Shown: positions 49,001 to 63,900 of the stretch, piece after piece | Numbering within the stretch: the first letter of the stretch is position 1 | Layout of the letters: each line of letters starts with the position of its first letter | From: Chrysogorgia sp. JL179-B06 | Lineage: Eukaryota > Cnidaria > Anthozoa > Scleralcyonacea > Chrysogorgiidae | Assembly: GCA_035772405.1 (NCBI GenBank) | Contig: JAYKKM010000341.1 | Span: 2,592,367 to 2,656,366, forward strand | Length of the DNA: 64,000 nucleotides | Reading direction: 5' to 3' | Notes under the pieces: generated by a model | Seen by the model: the letters and a program-made list of their open reading frames with translations, nothing else | Databases searched by the model: none | Told to the model about the DNA's origin: nothing | Position numbers and translations under genes: made by a program

Positions 49001-52000
49001 TCCTCTATCCAACGAGTACAAAAGCGAAGAAAATTAATAAAACAAGAATTTTCGCTTCCACAAAATTACTGTCCAATACATGATTTTAGTTTGAGCAAAG
49101 ATTGTGGGTTTGAATTTTGTGAATTTTCAAACTGTCCATAACGTGGGTCAATTTGGCGACCAAATTCGCTGATTTTTGCAGCATCAGAAAGAGCCGGAAC
49201 GAGTCCTCTATCCAACGAGTACAAAACGAAGAAAATTAATAAATAACAAGAATTTCCATCAAAATTAGCTTGTCAATACATGATTTTGGTTTAGCAGATG
49301 GTGGGTTGATTTTGGTGAATTTTCAAACTGTCATAACGTGGTCAATTTGCGACCAATTTGCGCATGATTTTCGCAGCATCAGAAAGAGCAGGTACGGCCT
49401 CTATCCAACGAGTAACAAAACGAAGAAAATTAATAAAATAAGAATTTTGCATCAAAATATTAGACTGTCAATAACATGATTTTGTTTAGCAGAATCTGTG
49501 GGTTGATTTTGTGAATTTTCAAACTGTCAACTAACTTCGTCAATTTGCGACCAAATTCGCTGATTTTTGCATGCATCAGAAAGAGAAGGAAGACGTCCGC
49601 TCTATCCAAAACGAGTACATAAATGAAGAAAATTAATAAAACAAGAATTTATCTATCAAAAATATACTGTCAATACATGATTTGGTTTAGCAGATGTGGG
49701 TTGATTTATGTGAATTTTCAAACTGTCCGTAACGTGGTCCAATTTGCGACCAAATTCGCTGATTTATTGGCAGTATCAGAAAGGAGACAGTACGTTCCTC
49801 TATCCAACGAGTAACAAAACGTGCAGAAAAATTAATAAAACCAAGAATTTCCATCATAAATTACTGTCAATACATGATATTTGTATTAGCAGATGTGGGT
49901 TGAAATTTGTGAATTTTTCTCAAACTGTCATAACGTGGTCAATTTGCCGACCAAATTCGCTGATCTTTTGCAGTAACAGAAAGAGCAGGACGTCCTCTAC
50001 ACCAACGAGTACAAAAACGAAAGAAAATTAATAAAGACAAGAATTTGCATCAAAATTACTTGTCAATACATGATTTTTTGGTTTAGACAGATGTGGGTTG
50101 ATTTTGTGAATTTTCCAAACTGGTCATAACGTGGTCAATTTGCGACCGAAAATATCGCTGATTTTTGCAGCATCAGAAAGAGCAGGACGGTTCCTCTATC
50201 CAACGAGTACCTAAAATCGAAGAAAAATTAATAAAACAAGAATTATCCATCAAAATTACTGTCAATACATGATTTTGTTTAGCAGATGTTGGGTTGAATT
50301 TTGTGATAAAATTTTCAAACTGTCATAACGTGGTCAATTTGCGACCAGAATACGCAGATTTTCGGCAGCATCAAGAAAAGAGACAGAGGACATTCTCTAA
50401 TCCCACGAGTACAAAACGAAGAAAATTAATAAAATAAGAATTTCCATCAAATTACTGTCAATATATGATTTAGTTTAGCAGATCTGGTTGATTTTGTGAA
50501 TTATCAAAACTGTCATAACGTGGTCAAATTTTGCAGACCACATTCGCTGATTTTTTGCAGCCATCAGAAAAGAGCACGACGTCCAACCTATCCAACGAGT
50601 ACAAAATGGAAGAAAATAAATAAAAACAGAATTTGCCCATCAAAATTACTGGTCAATACATGATATTTGTTTAAGGCAGATGTGGGTTGATTTGTTGTGC
50701 TATTTTCAAACTGGTCATAACGTGGGTCAATTTGCGACCCGGAAATTCGCTGATTTTTGGCAGCATCAGAAAGAGCAGGACGTCCTCTATCCAACGAGTA
50801 CAAAATGAAGAAAATTAATAATACAAGAATTTTCTATCAAAAATAACTGTCAATCACATGATTTTGATTTAAGCAGATGTTGGGTTGATTTGTAAATTTT
50901 CAAACTGTACGTAACGTTTGCGTCAATTTGGCGACCAAATTCGGCCTGAATTTTTTTTGCAGCCATCAGAAAGAGCAGGACGTTTCTCTATCCAACGAGT
51001 ACAGAAACGAAGAAAATTAATAAAACAAAGAATTTGCATCGAAAATTACTAGGTTTTCCCCAAATACATGATTTTTGTTTAGCAGATGTGGGTTTATTTG
51101 TGAATTTTCCAAACTGTCGTAACTGTGGGTCAATTTGTGACCAAATTCAGCTGATGTTTCGAAGCATTCCAGAAAGAGGCAGGGACATTCTCTATCCAGA
51201 CGAGTACAAAACGACAGAAAATTAATAAAACAAGAAGTTTCCATCAAAATTACTGTCAATACATGATTATGTTTAGCAGGATGTGGGTTGATTTTGTGAA
51301 TTTTCAAACTGTCATAACGTGGGTACAATTTTGCGAACCAGAATTCGCCCTGATTTTTATTTTTTTTTTTTGCAGCAACAGAAAGAGCAGGACTTATCTC
51401 AATCCAACGAGTACAAAACGAAGAAAATTAATAAAACAAGAATTTCCATCAAAATTACTGATCAAAACATGATTTTGTTTTTAGCAGATCTGGGTTTGGA
51501 TTTTGTGAATTTTCAAACTGTCCCATAAACGTGGTCAATTTGCGAACCAAAATTCGCTGATTTTTGCAGTATCAGAAAGAAGCAGGAACGATCCCACTAT
51601 CCAACGAGTACAAAACGAAGAAAATTAATAAACAAGAATTTCCAATCAAAATGTTACTGTCAATACATGATTTTTGTTTAGCAGGATGTGGGTTGATTTT
51701 TGGTGAAATTTTCAAACTGACATAACGGTGGTACAATTTGCGACCGCAAATTCGCTGATATTTGCAGCATCAGAAAGAGCAGGACGTCCCTCTATCCAAC
51801 GAGTACAACAATGAAGAAAATTAATTAAAACAAGAATTTTGCATACAAAATTACTCTGTCAATTACACAGGACTTTTATTTAGCAGATGTGGTTTGATGT
51901 TTGTTATTTTTCAAACTGTCCATAACTTCGTCAATATTGCGACCAACCTTACGCTGATTTTTTGCAGTATCAGAAACAACGAGCAGGAACATTCTCTATC

Positions 52001-53431
52001 TCAAGCGAGTAACAAAACGAGAGAAAATTAAATAAAACAAGAATTTCTATCAAAATTACTGTCAATACATGATTATGTTTAGCAGATGTGGGTTGATTTT
52101 TGTGAATTTTTCAAACTTGGTCCAATAACCGTGGTCAATTTGCGAGCCAAATTCGCGTGATTTTTGCAGAATTCAGAAAGAGCAGGACGTTCCTCTAAAT
52201 TCCAACGAGTACAAAAGGGGAAGAAAATTAATAAAAAAAGAGTTATTTCCATCAAAAAAATTACTGTCAATACATGATTTTGTTTAGCAGATGTGGGTTG
52301 ATTTTGTTGAATTTTCAAACTGTCATAAACGTGGTCACATTTTGCGACCAAAATTCGCCTGATTTTTAGCAGTAACAGAAAGAGCATGACGCAACCACTA
52401 ATCCCAATCGAGTAACAAAACGAAGAAAATTAATAAAAACAAGAAGAATTTGCATCAAAATTAACTGTCAATACAAGATATTTTGTTTACAGCATGTGGG
52501 TTTGATTATATTGTGAATTTTCAACTGTCCATTAACGTGGTCAATTTGCGACCAAAATTCGCTGATTCTTTCGCAGTCAACAGAAAGAGCCAGGTACGTT
52601 CCTCTATCCAACGAATGTACCAAATCGAAGAAAATTAAGAAAACCAAGAATTTCTATGAAAACAAAATTACAGTTCAATACAATTGATTTTTGTTAGCAG
52701 ATGTGGGTTGATTTTGTGAATTTTCAAACTGTCATAACGTGGTCAATTTGGCGACCCAAAATTCGCTGATTTTTGCAGTAAATTTCAGAGAAGAGCAGGA
52801 CGTCCTCTATCCAACGAGTACAAAACGCAGAAAATTAATAAAACATAAGAATTTCCATCAAAAATTACTGTCAATACATGATTTTGCTTAGCAGATGTGG
52901 TTTTGATTTTTGTGAATTTTCAAACTGTCATTAACGTGGTCAATTTGCGACGAATTCGCTGATTGTTGCAAAGCATCAGAAAAAGAGCATGACGTCCTCT
53001 AGTCCCACGAGTACACAAAACGAAGAAAATTAAATGAAAGACAAGAATTTTCCAATCACTAATTACTGTCAATCACAATAGATTTAGTATAGTCAGATGT
53101 GGGTTGATTTTTGTGAATTTTCAAACTTGTCATAACGAACTGACCAATTTTTAATGCGACCAAAATTCGCTGATTTTTTGGCAGCATCAGAAAGAGGCAT
53201 GCATCGATCCGGTCTCTATCCAACGAGTACTACAAAACGAAAAAAATTTAAATAAAACAAGAAATTCCATATCCATCAGAAAATTACTGTCAATACATGA
53301 TTATTTTTTAGGCATATGTGGGTTGATTTTGTGAATTTTCAAACTGTACATAACGTGGGCAATTTGCGACCAAACTTCGCTGATGTTTGCACGCATCAGA
53401 AGGAGCAGGACGTGCTCTATCCAACGAGCTA

Positions 53432-53462
53432 GGGGGGGGGGGGGGGGGTGGGGGGGGGGGGG
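53432..53462. repeat. 31-base near-pure G run inside a monomer
   Basis: There are 17 G, one T, then 13 G, sitting between CCAACGAGCTA and CAAAACGAAG where the monomer should read CGAGTACAAAACG. No other monomer has it. It interrupts a unit that is otherwise complete on both sides. Likely a sequencing or gap-filling artefact; if real it could form a G-quadruplex. Confidence 0.9.
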
Positions 53463-56400
53463 CAAAACGAAGAAAATTAATAAAACAAGAATTTCCACTC
53501 AAAAATTACTGTCATTACATGATTTTGTTAGCAGATGTGCGGTTGATTTTTGTGAGATTTATCAAACTGTCATAACGTGGTCAATTTTGGCGACCAAATT
53601 CGCTGAATTTTTTAGCAGTATCAGAAAAGAGCACGGACGTCCTCTATCCCAACGAGTACAAAACGAAAGAAAATTAATAAAACAAGAATTTGCATCAAAA
53701 ATTACTGTCAATAACATGGATTTTAGTTTAGTCAGACATGTGGGTTGATTTTGTGAATTTTCAAACTGTCATAAGACGTGTCAATTTGCGACCAAATTCA
53801 GCCTGATTTTTGCAGTATCAGAAAGAGCAGGACCGTCCTCTACTCCAACGAGTACAAAACGAAGAAAATTAATAAAACAAAGAATTCGCCCATCAAAATT
53901 GACTGTCAATACATGATTTTTATAGCAGATGTGGGTTGATTTTGTGAATTTTTTTCAAACTGTCCATAACGTGGTCAATTTAGAGACCCAAATTCGTCTG
54001 AATTATTTTGGCAGCATCAGAAAAGAGCAGGACTTTCCTCTATCCAACGAGATACACAAAACGAAGAAAATATAATAAAACAAGAATTTCCATCATAAAA
54101 TTACTGTCAATACATGATTTTGTTTAGGCAGATGTTGGGTTGATTTATGTGAATTTTCAAACTGTCCATAACGTGGTCAATTTGCAGACCAAATTCGCTG
54201 ATTTTTGCAGCATCAGAAAGAGCAGGACGTCCTCTATCCAACGAGTACAAAACGAAGAAAATTAATAAAACAAAACGAATTTCCATCAAAATTACTGTCA
54301 ATACATCATTTGTTTAGCAATATGTGGGTTGATTTTGTGAATTTTCAAACTGCATCATAACGTGGTCGAATTTGCGACAAAATTCGCTGATTTTTGCAGT
54401 ATCAGAAAGAGCAGGACGTCCTCTATCCAACGAGTACAAATCGAAGAAAATTAATAAAAATAAAGGAAATTTCCATATCCAAAATTGCTGTCAATACAAG
54501 ATTTTGTTTAGTGCCAGATGTGGGTTGATTTGTGAATTTTCAAACTGTCATAACCGTGGTCAATTTTGCCCGACCAAATTCGCTAGATTTTTGCAACCGC
54601 TCGTTATCCAGAAAGAGCGAGGACGTCCTCTATTCCAACGAGTACAAAACGAAGAAAATTAATAAAATACAAGAATTTACCATCAAATTACTGTCAATAC
54701 ATGATTTTGTTTTAGCGTATGATGGGTTGAATTTGTTGAATTTTTCAAACTGTTCATAAACGTGGTCAATTTGCCGACAAAATTCTTGCTGATTTTCGCC
54801 GCATCAAAAAAGAAAGAGCAGGACGATACCGATCACTATCCAACGAGTACAAAACGAAGAAAATTAATAAAACAAGAATTGGGGGTGCATCAAAATTATT
54901 CTGTCAATACATGATTTTGTTTAGCAGATGTGGGTTGGATTTTGGTGAATTTTTTCAAACTGTCCATAACGAGGTCAAGTTTTGGCGGACCAAATTCGCT
55001 TGATTTTTGCAAGCATCAGAAAGAGCAGTGACGTGCACCTATCCAATGAGTACAAAACGGAGAAAATTAATACAACAAAGAATTTCCATCACAATTACTG
55101 TCAATACGATGATTTTGTTTTAAGCGCAGTATGTGGGTTGATTTTGTTGAATTTTCAAACTGTCATAACATGCGTCAATTTGCGACCAAAATTCGCTGAT
55201 TTTTTGCAGCATCAGAAAGAGCAGGACGTCCTCTATCCAAACGAGTACAGAAACGAAGAAAATTAATAAAGACAAAGAATTTGCCAATCAAAATTACTGT
55301 CAAATGACAAGATTTTGTTTAAGCAGATGTGGGTTTGATTTTGTGAATTTTTCAAACTGGTCATAACGTGGTCAATTTGCGACCAAATTCGCTGATTTTT
55401 GCAGCATCAGAAAGATGCAGGAACGTTTTCACTAACCAAACGAGTTACAACACGAAGGAAAATTAATAAAACAAGAATTTCCATCAACAAATTACTGTCA
55501 ATACATTAGTTTGTTTTTAGCAGATGTGGGGTTGATTTTGTGAATTTTTCAAACTGTCATAACGTGGTTCAATTTTGCGACCAAATTCGCTGGATTTTTG
55601 CAGCATCAGAAAGAGCAGGGACGTCCTGCTAATCCAAACGAGTACAATATCGAAGAAAATTAATAAACAAGAATTTCCATCAAAATTACTGTCAATACAT
55701 GAATTTTGGGTTTAGCAGATGTGGGTTGTGATTTTGTGAATTTTTCAAACATGTCATCACGTAGGTCGAATTTGCGACCTAATTCGCTGATTTTTGCCAG
55801 CATCAGCAAATGATCAGTACGTCCTCTATTCCAACGAGTACAAAACGAAGAAAATTAATAATACACAAAGAATTTCCATCAAAATTACTGTCAATACATG
55901 ATTTTGTTTAGTCAGATTGTGGGTATGATTTTTGTGAATTTTCAAACTGTCATAACGTGGTCAATTTGCGACCAAATTCGCTGATTTTTGCAGCATCAGA
56001 AAGGGCAGGACGTCCCTCTATCCAAACGAGTACAAAATGACGAAAAAAATTAAATAAAAACAAGAATTTCCATCAAAATTACTGTCAATCACATGATTTT
56101 GTTTAGCAGATGAGGGGCTTGATTTTGTGAATTTTCCAGCAGTCATAACTTCGTCAATTTGCGACCAAATTCGCCTGATTTTTGCATGCATCAGAAAGAG
56201 CATCGACGTTCCTCTAATCCAACGAGTAACAAAACGGAAGAAAATTAATGCACAACAAGAAGTTCCAATCAAAATTACTGGTCAATAACATTATTTTGTT
56301 TAGCAGATCTGGGTTGATTTTGTGAATTTTTCAAACTGTCATAAAACTTACCCTTCTTCAATTTGCGACCAAATTTCGCTGAATTTTTTGCCAGCATCAG

Positions 56401-59400
56401 AAAGAGCAGGAGACTTTCGCTATCCAACGAGTACAAAAACGAAGAAAAATAATAAAACAAGAATTTGATCAAAATTACTGGTCCAATACATGATTTTTAG
56501 CAGAATGTGGGTGATTTGTAAATTTTCAAACTGTCATAGACGTGGGTCAATTTTGCGAACCCAAACTTCGCTGATTTTGGCAGCATCAGAAAGAGCAGAA
56601 CGTCCTCCTATCCAACGAGTACAAAACGGAAAAAATTAATAAATACAGAGAATATTCCATCAAAATTACTGTCAATACATTATTTTTGTTTAGCAGATGT
56701 GGGTTGATTTTGTGAATTTTCAAACTGTCATAACGTGGTCAATTTGCGACCAAATTCGCTGATTTTTTGCAGCATCAGAAAGAGCAGGACGTTACTTCTC
56801 TATCCCACGAGTACAAAACGAAGAAAATTAATAAAATAATCATTTCAAAGAATTTTCCATCAAAATTACTGTCAATACATGATTTTGTTTATAGCAGATG
56901 TGGTTGATTTTGTGAATTTTCAAACTGTCATAACGTGGTCCAATTTGCCGACCAAATTTCGCTGATTTTTGCAGCCTCAGAAAGAGCAGGACGTCCTCCA
57001 AACCAACGATTACAAAACGAAGAAAATTAATAAAATAAGAATTTGCATCAAAATTACTGTCAATACATGATTTTGGTTTAGCAGGATGTGGGTTTGATTT
57101 TGTGAAATTTTCAAACTGTCATAACGTGGTCAAATTTGCAACCCAATTCGCTGATTTTTTGCAGCATCAGAAAGAGCAGGACCGTCCGCTAATCCAACGT
57201 AGTACAACAATGCAGAAAATATAATAAAAACAAGATATTTGGCCATCAAAATTAACTGTCAAGACATGAATTTTGTTTAAGCCAGATGTGGGTAATTTTT
57301 GTGAATTTTCAAACTGTCATGACGTGGTCAATTTGGCGACCAAAATTCGCTGATTATTTTGCAGCATCAGAAAGAGGCAGGACGTTCCACTATACCAAAC
57401 GAGTACAAAACGAAGAAAATTAATAAAACAAGAATTTCGCATCAAAATTACTGTACAATACATGATTTTTATGTATTAGCAGATTGGTGGGTTTTGATTT
57501 TGTGGAATTTTTTTCAAAACTGTCATAACTTCGTCAATTTGCGACCAAATTCCGCTGATTTTTGCAGCATCAGAAAGAGCAGTGACTTTCTCCTATCCAA
57601 CGAGTACAAAACGAAGAAAATTAATATAAACAAGAATTTTCCATCAAAATTACTGTCAATTAACATGATTTTGTTTAGCAGATGTAGGTTGTTAGATTTT
57701 GTGAATTTTCAAACTGTCCGTAACGTGGTCAATTTGCACCAAATTCGCCTGATTTTTGCAAGCATCAGAAAGAGCAGGACGATCCCTCTATCCAACGAGT
57801 ACAAAAGCGAAGAAAATTAATAAAACAAAGACTTTCCATCAAAATTACTGTCAATGACATGATTTTGTTTATAGGCAGATGTGGGTTGATTTTGTGAATT
57901 ATCAAACTGTCCCATAACGATGGTCAATTTGCCGACCAAATTCGCTGATTTTTGCAGCATCAGAAAGGAGCACGGACGTTCCTCTATCCCAACGAGTACA
58001 AAACGAAGAAAAATTAATAACAACAAGAATTTTGCCATCAAAATTACTGTCAATACATGATTTTGTTTAGCAGATGTGGGATGATTTTGTGAATTTTTCA
58101 AACTGTCAATAGACGTGGTCAATTTGCGACCAAATTCGCTGATTTTTGCAGTCTTCAGAAAGATCACGACGTCCTCTATCCAACGAGTACAAAATGGAAA
58201 AAATTAATAAAACAAGAATTTGCATCAAAATTACTGTCAATACATGATTTTGTTTAGCAGAATGTGGGTTGATTTTGTAAATTTTCAAACTGTCATAACT
58301 TATCGTCAATTTGCGACCAACTTCGCTGATTTTTGCAGCATCAGAAAGAGCAGAACTGTTCTCTATCCAACGAGTACAAAAACGAAGAAAATAAAAAAAA
58401 AACCGAGAATTTTCTATCAAAATTACATGTCATAACATGATTTTGTTTAGCAGAATGTGGGGTTTGATTTTTGTGAATTTTTCAAACAGACATAAAAGTG
58501 GTCAATTATGCGACCAAATTCGCTGATTTTTTGCAGTATCTAGAAAGAGCAGGACGGACCTCTATCCAAACGAGTACAAGAACGAAGAAAAATTAATAAA
58601 AACAAAGATTTGCCAATCAAAATTACTGTCAAAACAATGATTTTGATTAGCAGATGTAGGTATGATTTTGTGAATTTTCAAACTGTCCATAACGTGGTCA
58701 ATTTGCAGACTCAAATTCCGCTGGATTTTTGCTCAAGTATCAAAAAGCGCCAGACGTCCTCTATCCCCTAGTACAAAAAACGAATAAAATTTAAATAAAA
58801 GCAAGAATTTCCATCGAAATTACTGTCAATACAGGTTTTTGTTTAGGCAGATGTGGGTTGAATATGAAGAATAAATCAATTCTGTCCATAACGAGTTCAA
58901 TTTGCGCCCAAATTCCCTGATGATTTTTGCAGCATCAGAAAGAGCACGAACGTCCTCTATCCAACGTAGTACAAACGACGAAGAAATTAATAACACAAGA
59001 ATTTGCAATCATAATTACTGTCAATACATGATTTTTGTTTAGGCAGATGTAGGTTGATTTTTGTAATTTTTCAAACTGTCATAACGTGGTCAATTTGCGA
59101 CCAAAATCGCTGAATTGGTCAGTATCATAAAGAGCAGGACGTCCACTATCCAACGATCTACAAAACGAAGAAAAAGTAATAAAACAAAGAATTTCCATCA
59201 AAAATTACTGTCAATACAATGATTTTGTTTAGCAGATGTGGTGTGATTTTGTTAATAATCAAACTGTCATAAACGTGGTCAATTTTTGCGGACCAAATTC
59301 GCTGATTTTTGCAGCATCAGAAAGAGCACGACGTCCTCGTAAACCAACGAGTACAAAATGGAGAAAAATAATATAACAAAGAATTTGCATCAAAAATACT

Positions 59401-62400
59401 TGTCAATACATTATTTTATTTATTGGATGTGTGTTGATTTTGTAAAATTTCAAACTGTCTTAACTTCGTCAATTTGCGACCAACTTCGACTGATTTTGGC
59501 AGCATCAGAAAGAGCAGAACTTTCCTCTAATCCACCGAGCTACAAAACGAAGAAAATTAAAAAAAAAACAAGAATTTCCATCAAAATTACAGTCAATACA
59601 TGATTTTTTGTATATAGCAGAGTGTGGGTTGATTATGTGAATTTTGCAAACTGTCATAACGTGGTGAATTTGCGACCAAATTCGCCTAGATTTTTTGCAG
59701 CATCAGAAAGAGCAATCGACGTCCTCTACTCCTACACGCGTTACCAGAAATGGAAGAAAATTAATAAAACAAGAGAATTTGCATCACAAATACTGTCAAA
59801 TACATGATAATTTTTAGCATATGTTGGGTTGATTTTGTTAAATTTTCAAACTGTCATAACTATCGACAATATTGCGACCAACTACGCTGATTTTTGCAGC
59901 ATCAGAAAGAGCAGAATTTCTTCTATCCAACGAGGTACAAAACGAAAAATTAATAGATAAAAGAATTTCTATCAAAATTACTATCAATACATGATTATTT
60001 TTAGCAGATGTTGTTTGATTTTAGTGAATTTTCAAACTGTCCCATAACGTGGTCATTTTGCGACCAAATACGCAGATTTTTGCAGCATCAGAAAGAGCAC
60101 GAACGTCCTCTAGCCAACGAGTACAAAATGAAAAAAATTAATAATACCAGAATGTGCAATCAAAATTACTTTCAATACAAAATATTTTTTAAGCAGATGT
60201 GGGTTGATTATGTGAAATTTCAAACTGTCATAGCTTCGTCAATTTGCGACCAAACTCGCTGATTTTGGCAGCATCAGAAAGAGCAGAACTTCCTCTATCT
60301 ATCCAACGAGTACAAAACGAAGAAAATTAATAATACAAGACTTTCTATCAAAATTACTGTCAATACATGATTTTGTTTAGCAGATGTGGGTTGAATTTTG
60401 TGAATTTTCAAACTGTCATAAACGTGGTCAATTTGCGACCAAACGTCGCTGATTTTTTTGCAGTATCAGAAAGAGCACGGGACGTCCTCTATCTCAACGA
60501 GTTACAAAATGGAAAAAAATTAATAAAACAAGAATTTGCATCAAAATTACTGACAATACATTATTTTTTAGCAGATGTGGGTTGATTATTGTAAATTTTC
60601 AAACTGTCATAAACGTACGGTCAATTTGCGACTCAACTTCGCTGATTTTGGCAGCACTACAGAAAGAGCAGAACTTCCTCTATCCAACGAGTACAAAACG
60701 AAGAAAATTAATAAAAAACAAGAATTTCCCATCAAAATTACTGTCCCCCAATACATGAGGTTTGTTTAGCAGATGTGGCTTTGATTGTGTGAATTTACAA
60801 TCTGTCATAACGTGGTCAATTTGCGGACCAAATACGCTGAATTTGCAGCATCAGAAAGAGTCAAGACCGTCCTCTATCCAAAAGTACAACGAATACAAAA
60901 TAGAAAAAAATTTACCAAAACAAGAATTTGCATCAAAATTGACTGTCAATACATGAATTTTTTTAGCAGATGTGGGTTGATTTTGTAAATTTACAAACTG
61001 TCATAAACTTCGACAATTTTGCGACCAACTTCGCTGATATTTGGCAGCATCAAGAAAGAGCACAGAGGTCCTCTATCGCAACGAGTACAAAATGGAAAAA
61101 ATTAATAAAACAAGAATTTTGCATCAAAATTACTGTCAATACATGATTTTGTTAAGCAGATGTGGGTTGAGGATTTTGTAAATTTTCCAAACTGTCATAA
61201 CTTCGTCAATTAGCGACCAACTTCCGCTGATTTTGGCAGCATCATAAAGAGCAGAACGTTTCTCTATCCAACGAGAACAAAACCGGAAGAAAATTAATAA
61301 TACAAGAATTTCTAATCAAAATTACTGTCAATACATGATTATGTTTAGCAGATGTGGGGTTTGATTTTGTGAATTTCTCAAACTGTCATAATTTCGTCAA
61401 TTTGCGACCAAATTCGCTGATTATTTATAGCATCAGAAAGAGCAGGGACTTTCTCTATCCAACCGAGTACAAAAACGAAGAAAATTTAATAAAACAAGAA
61501 GTTGCATTCAAAATTACTGGTCAATACATGATTTTGTTTTAGCAGCATGCGGGTTGATTTTGTGAATTTTCAAACTGTCATAACGTGGTCACATTGCGAA
61601 CCAAATTCGCTGATTTTTGCAGCATCAGAAAGAGCAGGATGTCCTCTATCCAACGAGTACAAAAAAACGAAGATAATTAATAATACACAGAATGCCAATC
61701 AAAATTACTGTCAATACAATGAATCTTGATTATGGCAGATGTGGGTTGGATTTTAGTGAATATTCTAGCTATCATAACTTTTCGTTAATTTGCGACCAAA
61801 TTCCGCTGATTTTAGAAGCATCAGAAAGAGCAGGACGTCCTCACACTATCCAACAAGTACAAAAACCGGGGGAAGAAAATTTATAAAACCAGAGAGATTC
61901 CATCCCAAAAAGTACTGTCAATCACATGATTTTGTTCAGCAGATCTGGGTTGATTTTGTGAATTGTTCAAACTGTCATAACTTCGTCAATTTGAGACCAA
62001 ATTCGCTGATTTTTTTCAGAGCATCAGAAAAGAGCAGACTTTCCTCTCTATCCAACGAGTACAAAAAAACGAAGAAAATTAATAAAAACAAAGAATTTCC
62101 ATCAAAAAAATTACTGTCAATAAACATTATTTTGGTTTAGCAGATTGTGGGTTGATTTTGTGAATTTACGAGAATGTCATAACGTTCGTCAATTTTAGAC
62201 CAAATTCGCTGATTTTTGTGGGGGCAGCGTCAGAAAGAGCAGGACGTCCACTATCCAACAAGTACAAAAACGAAGAAAATTTAATAAAAAATACGAAGAA
62301 TTCCCATCAAAATTATTGTCAATACATCATTTTGTTCAGACAGGATGTGGGTTGATTTTGTGAATTTTCAAAAACTGTCATCACGTGGTCAATTTGCGAA

Positions 62401-63529
62401 ACAAATTCCCTGATATACGGCAGTAAATCTCATCAGAAAGAGTCAGGACGTCCTCTATCGAACGAGTAACAAAAACTAAGAAAAATAATATCACAAGAAT
62501 TTCCATCAAAAATTGCTGTCAATACATGATTTTAAATATAGCAGAATGATGGGTTGATTTTGTGAATTTTCAAACTGTCAAAACGGGGTCAATTTGCGAC
62601 CAAATTCGCTGAATTTTGCAGCAATCAGAAAGAGCAGGACGTCCTCTATCCAACGAGTATAATACGAAGAAAATAAATAAAATAAGAATTACCATCAAAA
62701 TTACTGTCAATACATGATGTTTGTTTAGCAGATTTGGGTTTGAATTTTGTGAATAATTTCAAACTGTCATAAACGTGGTAATTTTGCGACCAAATTTGCT
62801 GATTTTTCTCAGTCATCAGAAAGAGCAGGACGATCCGATCTCTAATCCAACGAGTACTAAAACGAAGAAATTAAATAAAACAAGAAATTTTTCCATCAAA
62901 ATTAACTGTCAATCAGCATTTGTTAGCAGATGTGGGTTGATTTTTTTGAGAATTTTCAAACTGTTATAACGTTGGTCAATTTGCGAACATAAATTCGCTG
63001 ATTAGTTGCAGCAAGCATCAGAAAGAGCAGGACAACTCTATCCAACTAGTACAAAAACGAAACAAAATTAATATCACAAGAATTTCCATCAAAATTGCTG
63101 TCAATACATGATTTTATTAGCAGATGTGGGGATGATTTTGTGAATTTTCAAACTGTCATAACGTGGTCATATTGCGACCAAATTCCGCTGAAATTTGCAG
63201 CATCAGAAAGAGCAGGACCGTCCTCTATCCCACGAGTATAAAAACGAAGAAAATAAATAAAATATAGAATTTACCATCAAAATTTACTGTCAATACATGA
63301 TTTTGTTTAGCAGATGTGGGTTGATTTTGTGAATTTTCAAACTTGTCCAAAAAACGTGGTCAATTTGCGACCAAAATTAGGCTGATTTTCTCAGCATCAG
63401 AAAGAGCAGGACGATCCGAACTCTATCCAAACGAGTACAAAAACGAAGAAAAAATAATAAAACAAGAATTATCATCAAAATTACTGTCATTAGCAGATGT
63501 GGGATGATATAGTGAATTTTCAAACGGTT

Positions 63530-63900
63530 AATATCGTTGGTCAATTTGCGAAGAAGAGCAAATTCGCTGACAAAACGAATTGTTGCTTAGGCATCAGAAA
63601 GAGCAGGACGTGCTCTATCCAGCATCAGAACGAGTACAAACATCCCTCCTACGAGTACAAAAACAATTAATAAAACAAGAAATTGCATCACAAATTAACT
63701 GTCAATTACATGATTTTGTTTAGCAGAATGTGGGTTGAATTTGTGAATTTTCAAAAAAATTAATAAAACAAGAATTTGCATCAACAAAAACGAATTACTT
63801 TCAAATCAAATATTACTGTCAATATTTTGTTAGAGCATGATTTTTGTGAATTTTTCAAACTGTCATAACGTGGTAGCAGATGTGGGTTGATTTTGTGAAT
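63530..63900. other. Rearranged satellite monomers
   Basis: Parts of the unit occur out of order here: GAAGAGCAAATTCGCTGACAA, then AACGAATTGTTGC, CCAGCATCAGAACGAGTAC, and a second CTACGAGTAC. Next, TTTTCAAA is joined to AAATTAATAAAAC, ACTTTCAAATCAAATATTAC appears, and CATAACGTGG is joined directly to TAGCAGATGTGG. It could be local recombination or a mis-joined read. Confidence 0.65.

Noticed and set aside
9156..62969. Dozens of 60-150-codon ORFs in the satellite on both strands, some with a hydrophobic segment
   Set aside because: They recur with every monomer, differ only by repeat variants, and often depend on insertions in the noisy region. No evidence of a membrane protein gene.
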